From positions 5,650 through 10,807 of the forward strand of contig DJSH01000021.1 of assembly GCA_002440225.1 (NCBI GenBank): 5,158 bases of DNA, written 5' to 3'. Below are positions 1 through 5,158 of the stretch, in pieces. Each line of letters begins with the position of its first letter. Positions within the stretch are counted from its first letter, which is position 1. The notes under the pieces are model-generated. The model made no database searches. It saw only the letters and a list, made by a program, of their open reading frames with translations, and was not told the origin of the DNA. The position numbers and the translations under genes were made by a program. This DNA comes from Candidatus Segatella violae (GTDB taxonomy: Bacteria > Bacteroidota > Bacteroidia > Bacteroidales > Bacteroidaceae).

Positions 1-219
1 ATCGGCATCTGCTACGAGGGCGGTCTCGACAAGAACGGCAAGCCAGCCGACACTCGCACACCAGCCCAGAAGGCAGCCCTCGAAGACCTCCTCTACGGCT
101 TAGCCCTCGACTATCCCGATGCCGAGATCCTAGGCCATCGCGACCTTCCGTGGGTCAAGAAAGCCTGCCCATGCTTCGATGTCAAGGAGTGGCTGAAGGA
201 AATCGACTTCCATCTCTAG
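1..219 (+). CDS. N-acetylmuramoyl-L-alanine amidase, C-terminal part (5' end outside window)
   Basis: This open frame enters from the left edge and ends at TAG 217-219, leaving 72 residues. The fragment resembles the end of amidase_2 / T7-lysozyme-type zinc amidases, which cut the bond between N-acetylmuramic acid and L-alanine in peptidoglycan. Visible features are an opening IGICYEGG strand, a TPAQ motif that begins a helix (residues 20-23), the GHRDL motif with its predicted zinc histidine at residue 46, and K54-A-C56-P. By family knowledge K54 would be the catalytic lysine and C56 the second cysteine/histidine-class zinc ligand. The N-terminal zinc histidine is outside the window. Such short amidases are common in Bacteroidales and often sit beside polysaccharide loci or in prophage remnants; either origin is possible. 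The gene is clearly GC-richer than the rest of the window (37 of the first 60 bases are G or C) and converges on the minus-strand operon. Confidence 0.85.
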   Translation: MGICYEGGLDKNGKPADTRTPAQKAALEDLLYGLALDYPDAEILGHRDLPWVKKACPCFDVKEWLKEIDFHL

Positions 220-269
220 ACATTCATTTCTTTCTCCTGTTCATATATTTTGTAGTTTTTGAGTTTTCA

Positions 270-309
270 AGCCTCGATATGTAGTGATACATGTCGGGGC
301 TGATTTTTT
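270..309 (+). terminator. Rho-independent terminator of the amidase gene
   Basis: A 13-bp stem pairs 270-282 with 289-301 around the 6-nt loop AGTGAT (283-288), and is followed by six T residues at 304-309. Two of the pairs are G-U wobbles in the + strand RNA. In the minus-strand RNA the same positions would be A-C mismatches, and no U tract follows there, so the element is oriented for the amidase transcript. The surrounding 108-base gap between the amidase and the convergent glycosyltransferase (220-327) holds nothing else that I can support. Confidence 0.85.
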
Positions 310-327
310 ATCGTTTATAACAACAGT

Positions 328-1242
328 TTATCCTATTTTCTTTATTCGACATTCCCAAAACAACAGAGAATTTAGAATCTTACAAAAAAGATTATAACGA
401 GAGAGATAAAATTTCAAAACACCTTGGACCTTATCTTTATTGCCTATCAAACGCTCAAATAGAGAACGCTCACAAACTAACATTCTATCCAAAAAGCTCG
501 ATTTGTCTAGATAATGAATACGATAATTCCAAAATGCATGAATCAGTATCCTGTAAAACCGTGTTGTATTAGAATTTGAAATTCCCCCATCTCTATACTT
601 GATGGTAACCTTTGGGAAATAAGCGACCTTTGCATCAGAAGCAAACAACTTTAGCAAAAAAGGTACATCTTCTAGCATAGGTTCGTTTTCATCATACATC
701 CCGACCTTATCATAAATATTTCTTCTAAAAAATAACGTTGGCACATTACAAAAGAAACATGTTCTGGCATAGTAATGTACACGTTGTTTAGAAGACAAAG
801 TACAGAACTTCTTGAAGTTTATAGGATTCCCCCATTGTAGAATTTGCTTTCCCCTAAATCTGACCAAACCAGATATTAGCATATCAGCATCACCTACGTT
901 TGCTACATTATCCTCTACACAAGTCGGCATAAAAATATCATCACCTGCCAAGTACTTAACATAAACACCTTTACTAGCTGGCACCAAACGATTACAGTTA
1001 GCAGAAATACCTGTGTTTTTCTCAATGGTCAAAATTTCACATCTAACGAACCTATCCGAATGAGACGCCAACCATTGTTGGCAGATTGCCACAGTATCAT
1101 CTTTAGACCCATCGTCAGAGATAATCAATTCTACATTTTTATAGGTTTGATGATAAGCACTGTCCAAAGTTTCCAATACAGTCTGCGAAGAATTATATGT
1201 TAAGATGCCAACTGAAACAAGTGGATTATCTATTTTTTCCAT
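328..1242 (-). CDS. Family 2 glycosyltransferase (GT-A fold), last gene of the operon
   Basis: The 304-residue protein is predicted to transfer a sugar from a nucleotide donor to the growing lipid-linked oligosaccharide on the cytoplasmic side of the inner membrane. The GT2 domain fills roughly residues 8-225. It shows the first strand VSVGILTYN (9-17), the nucleotide-binding SDDGSKDDT (42-50), a metal-binding GDD (100-102) in place of a full DXD, and E191-D192 in LEDVPFLL as the likely catalytic base region. The C-terminal ~80 residues are basic and aromatic, and may contact the membrane or acceptor. The start ATG at 1242 puts the first strand at the usual distance from the N-terminus. It lies 17 nt inside the end of the flippase gene, which suggests coupled translation. 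Donor and acceptor cannot be read from the sequence. The gene is very AT-rich near its 3' end (15 G/C of 60 at 361-420). Confidence 0.92.
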   Translation of the reverse strand: MEKIDNPLVSVGILTYNSSQTVLETLDSAYHQTYKNVELIISDDGSKDDTVAICQQWLASHSDRFVRCEILTIEKNTGISANCNRLVPASKGVYVKYLAGDDIFMPTCVEDNVANVGDADMLISGLVRFRGKQILQWGNPINFKKFCTLSSKQRVHYYARTCFFCNVPTLFFRRNIYDKVGMYDENEPMLEDVPFLLKLFASDAKVAYFPKVTIKYRDGGISNSNTTRFYRILIHAFWNYRIHYLDKSSFLDRMLVCERSLFERLIGNKDKVQGVLKFYLSRYNLFCKILNSLLFWECRIKKIG

Positions 1243-2719
1243 ATATCTTTGTTTTTAAAACTGCCACTATTCCTATTCTATTGTCTAATTCTCTAAAAGA
1301 ATAACATCCTGCTATGAAACACACGGTTGTCATCAGGGCATAAGAAACGATAACATTATGTATCAAACTGGCACCATAACACAACGCAAGCATCGCACCT
1401 AAGAGCAACACCAAAAACAATACCGTTTTGTCTAATCTATAATGGTAAAGTTTGTTGGTTACAACCAAATAAATTATCATAAACACAGTATATATTCCTA
1501 TCATTGATATACCCAAGCCTATTAATCCCCAAAAATAATAGAATCCGATATTGAATGTTAAGGTAAGAAGATTTCCCCAAACACCTTCCATCCAAAAAAA
1601 AGTTTTCTTGTCACCCTTAGCAAATGAAATATAACCCATTGGAAAAGATATAGCTTTAAGGAAAATACCTAAAGCCATAACTCTAACGACCGGCCCTAAC
1701 AGCAAAAATTCGTCCGTAAGCAATATGCGGATAATCAAAGGGGCTACCAAAATCATAAGCATAACTATAGGAGCGACTACCAACAACACAATTTCAGCCT
1801 GCAAATTAACAGCTTTATTGACTTTTTCGGTATCATTGGAGACTGCTGCCAGACGAGGAAAGTAATCCACACTCATAGCTGCGAACACCAAACCTACGTA
1901 TTGGTTTGTGATGGAATTGGCTGCTTGAAAAAGTCCGACATCATGCAAAGCTCCTTGGTATCTGACAAATGCATTCACTCCATAATTGGCAAATGTTCCA
2001 AGTAAAGAAGAAATCATAGAAATAAACCCGAAAGCTATCATTGATTTCACTAAAGGACTTTGTTCCTTCAAAGAAACCTTCACGTTTATTTTACCAAACT
2101 CTTTTCCACTGTGGTATCTATAAAAGATAAAAGTCGCTAGTGACAAAGCTATCATTGCAGGAACAATACCATCTTGCCCATAGAAGTAATATAAAGGGAC
2201 TCCAACTAACAATCCTACTGAGCTACCTACTAAAGAAGAATATGCCAATCTCTTAATTGTATGAGCTCCCTGCAAGATTGATGCTTCTCCATTCGAGACC
2301 GTCATAAGAAACACCATCACTCCTAAAAAGATGAAATGAACAGTGTATGATTTATCGCCAAATGACCACTCACTCAACCATGGAGAAAGTACAACCGTTA
2401 GGAATGCACCCAATAACGCTGTCAAAATAAGTAATTTTCTGACAATTACAATTATTAGATTTCGCTTTTCTGTCGATTCAGCACCTGCTATTTCTTTTAC
2501 TATAGCCAGATTTAATCCTAAGCAAGAAAACTGTTGAACCACATTGGTGGAAGATGTAAGCAAAGACACGACTCCCATACCAGCTGGTCCCAGAAACATA
2601 GCAACCAACTTTCCTTTAATAACATTGATGAGAATATTAAAAACTTGCACACCTCCCATCAAGGCAGTTCCTTTTGCTACTGAGCGATATTCTTGTTTTT
2701 TACCAATAGTTTCTTGCAT
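1226..2719 (-). CDS. wzx: Wzx-type polysaccharide repeat-unit flippase (MOP superfamily)
   Basis: The 497-residue, strongly hydrophobic protein has about a dozen to fourteen membrane segments (for example around residues 21-40, 94-112, 127-145, 160-180, 185-200, 227-245, 308-333, 341-360, 385-420, 433-472), the size and layout of MOP flippases. It resembles the O-antigen translocase / WzxE branch: an N-terminal YRSVAKGTALMGGVQVFN stretch, LGPAGMGVVSLL (43-54), and AANSITNQYVGL to YFPRLAAV around 266-293. Its role would be to move undecaprenyl-pyrophosphate-linked repeat units across the inner membrane before polymerisation. The ATG at 2719 is chosen because it keeps the conserved amphipathic N-terminus; the next Met (residue 21) lies inside it. 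That start overlaps the upstream glycosyltransferase by 43 nt. An 8-base T run in the coding strand (1601-1594) encodes F374-F375. The substrate is unknown, though neighbours suggest a unit with an aminodideoxyhexose. Confidence 0.93.
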   Translation of the reverse strand: MQETIGKKQEYRSVAKGTALMGGVQVFNILINVIKGKLVAMFLGPAGMGVVSLLTSSTNVVQQFSCLGLNLAIVKEIAGAESTEKRNLIIVIVRKLLILTALLGAFLTVVLSPWLSEWSFGDKSYTVHFIFLGVMVFLMTVSNGEASILQGAHTIKRLAYSSLVGSSVGLLVGVPLYYFYGQDGIVPAMIALSLATFIFYRYHSGKEFGKINVKVSLKEQSPLVKSMIAFGFISMISSLLGTFANYGVNAFVRYQGALHDVGLFQAANSITNQYVGLVFAAMSVDYFPRLAAVSNDTEKVNKAVNLQAEIVLLVVAPIVMLMILVAPLIIRILLTDEFLLLGPVVRVMALGIFLKAISFPMGYISFAKGDKKTFFWMEGVWGNLLTLTFNIGFYYFWGLIGLGISMIGIYTVFMIIYLVVTNKLYHYRLDKTVLFLVLLLGAMLALCYGASLIHNVIVSYALMTTVCFIAGCYSFRELDNRIGIVAVLKTKIYGKNR

Positions 2720-3699
2720 ATTTTTCTTGCTTTGTAATAATTGAGCATACCATTTACCCCTAGGATATAAGAAGCATAAGTCTTCTTATTAAACTTCGAA
2801 ATTGCTTTACCATCTATTTGACGCCAATGCTTTTTAATATCACTTAGTATTGTATTTCTATCAGCTGCTGGTATCTCATCATAATGATTGACATAAAGGC
2901 GTAAAGACCTCCGCACATAATCCCAGTATTGTGCTTCTGTTTTTTCGTATTCGACACCGATGTTGCCAAAATATTTTATAGTTATATCTACCATTGCCTT
3001 AGCTGTATCGTTATATCCAAAATGTTTGGTTGAAAACTTTTTGGTTATAGATTGACTATTGGAACGATAATAATATTTTGCCTCGCACAAGGCAACCTTC
3101 TGACAACATAAGAAACGTTGACGAGTTAACAATTCGTCTGCATTAATAATCTTATCTGGAACCTGAAAAACTTCATGTGCCTTTCGCGCAAGTAGTAGTA
3201 GTAGTAGCCCTTGAGCATTGATAGTCCACTCCCCAATAGTCAACATATAGGCTTCCTTTCCGGAAAGAATACGAGACATATCAAAATCAGAAGCAGGATT
3301 CATTTTTTCACCAATGACACTGTCTTCACTAAATGTCCACATTCTACATATCACAGCATCAGCATTGGTTTCTTTCTGACGATTCAGCATTTCTTCTAGA
3401 TATCTAGAATCCCACTTGTCATCTGCATCTAAAGAACAAACAAACTTACCACAAGCCTTCTCCTCGGCATAAAGCCTAGGCTTTTGCGCCGAACCAGAAT
3501 TCTTTTCCAATTGAAAAATCCTAATACGATTGTCTTGCTTTGCAAATTGCTGTGCTATAGAAAAAGATTGATCAGTAGAACAATCATCCACTATCAATAA
3601 TTCCCAATCACAAAAAGTCTGGTCTATTACGCTTTGAATTGCTTCTTGCAAAAATCTATCTGCATTATAGACTGGCATCAACACACTAACAACAGGCAT
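2677..3699 (-). CDS. Family 2 glycosyltransferase (GT-A fold) with hexaleucine insert
   Basis: The 340-residue protein belongs to the capsule-type GT2 enzymes and probably adds one sugar of the repeat unit at the cytoplasmic membrane. Motifs seen: VSVLMPVYN (4-12), the nucleotide-binding VDDCSTD (37-43), the metal-binding DADD (91-94), NADELLTR (186-193) with D188/E189 as the likely catalytic acid pair, and SQSITKKFS, a match to the acceptor-side 'NSIT' motif common in this group. A run of six leucines (165-170) sits just after the GEWTINAQG segment and is coded by a CTA microsatellite. The C-terminal tail is Lys-rich (KARKICKKLLVKNKN). The ATG at 3699 lies 5 nt after the transaminase stop and gives the normal N-terminus directly at the first strand. 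The last 14 codons overlap the flippase start in another frame. The specific sugar cannot be inferred. Confidence 0.92.
   Translation of the reverse strand: MPVVSVLMPVYNADRFLQEAIQSVIDQTFCDWELLIVDDCSTDQSFSIAQQFAKQDNRIRIFQLEKNSGSAQKPRLYAEEKACGKFVCSLDADDKWDSRYLEEMLNRQKETNADAVICRMWTFSEDSVIGEKMNPASDFDMSRILSGKEAYMLTIGEWTINAQGLLLLLLARKAHEVFQVPDKIINADELLTRQRFLCCQKVALCEAKYYYRSNSQSITKKFSTKHFGYNDTAKAMVDITIKYFGNIGVEYEKTEAQYWDYVRRSLRLYVNHYDEIPAADRNTILSDIKKHWRQIDGKAISKFNKKTYASYILGVNGMLNYYKARKICKKLLVKNKNIAQ
3191..3207 (-). repeat. In-frame trinucleotide microsatellite, (CTA)5 on the coding strand
   Basis: On the + strand this is five AGT units plus AG. On the minus strand it reads as five CTA codons for L165-L169 of the glycosyltransferase, followed by CTT for L170. 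Unit gain or loss would change the number of leucines without shifting the frame. Confidence 0.9.
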
Positions 3700-3704
3700 A
3701 AAAC

Positions 3705-4829
3705 TTACTTGAATTCATTGATTAGTCTTACAACTTCCTTCACCTCGTCCATAGTTATAGTAGGACCTATAGGAATACTCAGCTCTTCATCTGCCAATCG
3801 CTCTGTTATAGGAAGAGACAATTGAGGTACATTCCAAGATTCCTTGGCATAACATTCCTGCTTGTGTGGAGCGATAGGATAATGGCATACTGTACCTACA
3901 CCATTATCTGCCAAGTAATCGTGTAATGCATCACGCTTGCCATCCTTTACGATGATAGGGAAAAGATGATATGCATTCTGCTCGTCAGGCAACAAATCAG
4001 GCAATGTAATTAAAGGATTGATGATATGATCATAATAGTAATGAGCAACCTCCTTGCGATGGGCATTATCCTGCACAAGGTACTTCAACTTTACATCAAG
4101 CACAGCTGCCTGAATCTCATCTAGGCGGCTATTACGCCCTGCATACTTAAATACATACTTACGTTGACTACCGTAGTTGGCAAGAGCACGTACAGCCTTA
4201 GCCAACTTCTCATCATTTGTAACCATTGCGCCTCCATCGCCCAATGCTCCCAAATTCTTGCCTGGATAGAAGGAGAAGCCTGCTGCATCGCCAAGGCTAC
4301 CAGTCATACGCCCATACTCAAATTTACATCCATGACTCTGAGCGCAATCCTCAACCAATTTAAGATTGTATTTCTTGCAAAGGTCACCTATTTTATAAGT
4401 ATAAGCAATACGACCATATAGGTGAACAATAGCAATTGCCTTGGTCTTTGAAGTAATGCGAGATTCTATCAAATCATCATCTATCTCCAAAGTGTTTGGC
4501 TTTGGTTCTACGAGGACTGGCACTAGCCCGTTCTCTGTAATCGCCAAGATTGTTGCTATATATGTATTAGCAGGTACAATCACCTCGTCACCAGGCTGCA
4601 TAACACCCATCTCTATATACGCTCTGAATATCCAGATAAGAGCATCCAAGCCATTAGCGCAACCCACGCAATGCTTTGCTCCGATAAATTCAGAAAAGTC
4701 TTTCTCAAACTTTTCATTCTCTGCACCCTGGAGGTACCAACCTCCGTTAACAACACGGCCAACTGCCTCATTAATTTCTGCTCCATGAAGAGCTGTAACG
4801 TCCTTTAAGGACAAAAATGGAATATTCAT
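3705..4829 (-). CDS. fdtB: dTDP-3-amino-3,6-dideoxyhexose transaminase (DegT/DnrJ/EryC1/StrS family, FdtB/QdtB-like)
   Basis: The 374-residue protein is a full-length PLP-dependent sugar aminotransferase of the usual size. Known FdtB/QdtB enzymes use L-glutamate to aminate dTDP-3-keto-6-deoxyhexose, giving dTDP-Fuc3N or dTDP-Qui3N in the cytoplasm. Diagnostic stretches are IPFLSLKD (3-10), GGWYLQG (29-35), CANGLDAL (57-64, phosphate-binding turn), GDEVIVPANTYIA (80-92), VEDCAQSHG (159-167, D161 to the pyridine nitrogen), FYPGKNLGALGDGGA with the Schiff-base lysine K191, and NSRLDEIQAA (233-242). The ANGLDAL and NTYIATILAITENGL pattern favours FdtB/QdtB over 4-aminotransferases such as WecE. 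Galacto and gluco products cannot be separated without the isomerase (FdtA or QdtA), which is not in the window. The ATG at 4829 follows the acyltransferase stop by 4 nt. Its GC content is intermediate (29 of 60 at 4201-4260), higher than that of the glycosyltransferase genes. Confidence 0.88.
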   Translation of the reverse strand: MNIPFLSLKDVTALHGAEINEAVGRVVNGGWYLQGAENEKFEKDFSEFIGAKHCVGCANGLDALIWIFRAYIEMGVMQPGDEVIVPANTYIATILAITENGLVPVLVEPKPNTLEIDDDLIESRITSKTKAIAIVHLYGRIAYTYKIGDLCKKYNLKLVEDCAQSHGCKFEYGRMTGSLGDAAGFSFYPGKNLGALGDGGAMVTNDEKLAKAVRALANYGSQRKYVFKYAGRNSRLDEIQAAVLDVKLKYLVQDNAHRKEVAHYYYDHIINPLITLPDLLPDEQNAYHLFPIIVKDGKRDALHDYLADNGVGTVCHYPIAPHKQECYAKESWNVPQLSLPITERLADEELSIPIGPTITMDEVKEVVRLINEFK

Positions 4830-4833
4830 CTTA

Positions 4834-5158
4834 TTATAATAATCTAGTTTTTAAATATTTTTGTATCGGCTTTTCTATCAAGTGATGTATAAACATCGCC
4901 CCAAAAAGACAAACCATGAAAGATAGTAATATTTTTACAACATTAATTTCGTTTTTGAAATATGCCATAATTGCACTGGAGATTTTCCATAAAGGAAGCA
5001 CTTGGCACATAAAAAAAGTGAAAGATATTTTACTCAGATATAAAAGAACTCTTGGATTATGACCGATCAACATTCGTCTATTCGACAAACAAATAGTCAT
5101 ACACATAAAGCAAGGCAACCCCAACCAATTATAAAGCACTGAAGTTTCGCAAGTGAAT
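4834..5158 (-). CDS. Acyltransferase 3 family membrane protein, C-terminal part (5' end outside window)
   Basis: The frame ends at TAA 4836-4834 and stays open to the right edge, leaving 107 complete codons of a family that usually runs to 330-380 residues. The fragment has three hydrophobic segments, at about residues 8-24, 38-57 and 73-93. The order 'ISFTFFMCQVLPLW' then 'FIHHLIEKPIQKYL' is the typical end of OafA/NodX/WcjE-like acyltransferase 3 proteins, including the closing Glu-Lys-Pro after the last helix (E95-K96-P97). These integral inner-membrane enzymes O-acylate sugars of surface glycans. The catalytic histidine near the N-terminus of the family lies outside the window, so activity cannot be judged. 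A GTG at 5139 is in frame, but it falls within the hydrophobic core region and the frame continues upstream, so it is not taken as a start. Confidence 0.82.
   Translation of the reverse strand, partial: FTCETSVLYNWLGLPCFMCMTICLSNRRMLIGHNPRVLLYLSKISFTFFMCQVLPLWKISSAIMAYFKNEINVVKILLSFMVCLFGAMFIHHLIEKPIQKYLKTRLL

Larger units (their letters stand above)
328..5158 (-). other. Polysaccharide biosynthesis operon (3' part)
   Basis: Five minus-strand genes follow each other without room for internal promoters: acyltransferase, transaminase, glycosyltransferase, flippase, glycosyltransferase. The gaps are 4 nt (4830-4833) and 5 nt (3700-3704), then come overlaps of 43 nt (2677-2719) and 17 nt (1226-1242). 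No GGAGG-like ribosome binding site precedes the four visible starts; the leaders are A/T-rich, as is usual in Bacteroidota. Co-transcription and some translational coupling are inferred from this spacing. The promoter must lie beyond 5158, and no own terminator is visible between 327 and 220 on the minus strand. Confidence 0.8.

Noticed and set aside
1243..1250. TATCTTTG match to the Bacteroides -7 promoter consensus TAnnTTTG on the + strand
   Set aside because: There is no TTTG-type -33 box at the expected distance, it would drive transcription antisense into the flippase gene, and similar matches occur elsewhere inside genes (minus strand at 3448-3441 and 2151-2144), as expected by chance.
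2767..2789. Perfect 8-bp inverted repeat (ATAAGAAG / CTTCTTAT, 7-nt loop)
   Set aside because: It is inside the glycosyltransferase coding region, no T tract follows on the minus strand, and it is AT-rich and short enough to arise by chance. It is not a terminator or a supported recombination site.
4441..4788. Open frame of 115 codons on the + strand
   Set aside because: It lies wholly antisense to the strongly conserved transaminase, has no recognisable family features, and is explained by the codon pattern of the opposite strand. The same applies to the shorter + strand frames within 2343-2744, 3211-3399, 3634-3825 and 4164-4421.
4834..5139. Complete small membrane protein of 101 residues starting at GTG 5139
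   Set aside because: The frame is open to the window edge and the sequence matches only the C-terminal end of a much longer acyltransferase 3 protein, so this is a partial gene rather than a small one.
1..5158. Invertible-promoter repeats, IS elements, CRISPR, tRNA or phage-defence genes
   Set aside because: I looked on both strands because Bacteroidales polysaccharide loci often have invertible promoters, but found no long inverted repeats, transposase or recombinase motifs, spaced direct repeats or tRNA-like folds. All genes are accounted for by glycan synthesis and peptidoglycan cleavage.

Overview
The window looks like one end of a surface-polysaccharide (capsule or O-antigen type) biosynthesis locus from a member of the Bacteroidota, probably Bacteroidales and plausibly Prevotella/Segatella-like. 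The evidence for the lineage is indirect. The amidase tail has the short zinc-amidase form common in that order. The start codons of the minus-strand genes have A/T-rich leaders with no Shine-Dalgarno sequence. The gene content (3-aminosugar transaminase, GT2 enzymes, Wzx flippase, acyltransferase 3) is typical of Bacteroidales glycan loci. The species is not determined.

Layout: positions 1-219 (+) are the GC-rich 3' end of an N-acetylmuramoyl-L-alanine amidase. It is followed by a strong + strand intrinsic terminator at about 270-309. From 5158 down to 328 everything is on the minus strand and packed as one operon, read in this order: the C-terminal part of a membrane acyltransferase 3 protein (runs off the window), a FdtB/QdtB-type PLP sugar transaminase, a family 2 glycosyltransferase, a Wzx flippase, and a second family 2 glycosyltransferase. 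Junctions are 4-nt and 5-nt gaps followed by 43-nt and 17-nt overlaps. No promoter for this operon is visible; it should lie beyond 5158. No separate terminator was found for it.

How the genes fit together: the transaminase would make a nucleotide-activated 3-amino-3,6-dideoxyhexose (dTDP-Fuc3N or dTDP-Qui3N). The two glycosyltransferases would add sugars to a lipid-linked repeat unit on the cytoplasmic face of the inner membrane. Wzx would flip the finished unit, and the acyltransferase would add O-acyl groups. The initiating phosphoglycosyltransferase, the polymerase Wzy, the isomerase FdtA/QdtA and the N-acetyltransferase FdtC/QdtC are not in the window.

I see no RNA genes, CRISPR arrays, insertion sequences or recombination sites, and no evidence of a new kind of system. 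The points most worth a second look are an in-frame CTA microsatellite that inserts six leucines into one glycosyltransferase, an 8-nt homopolymer in the flippase gene, and strong base-composition differences along the window.
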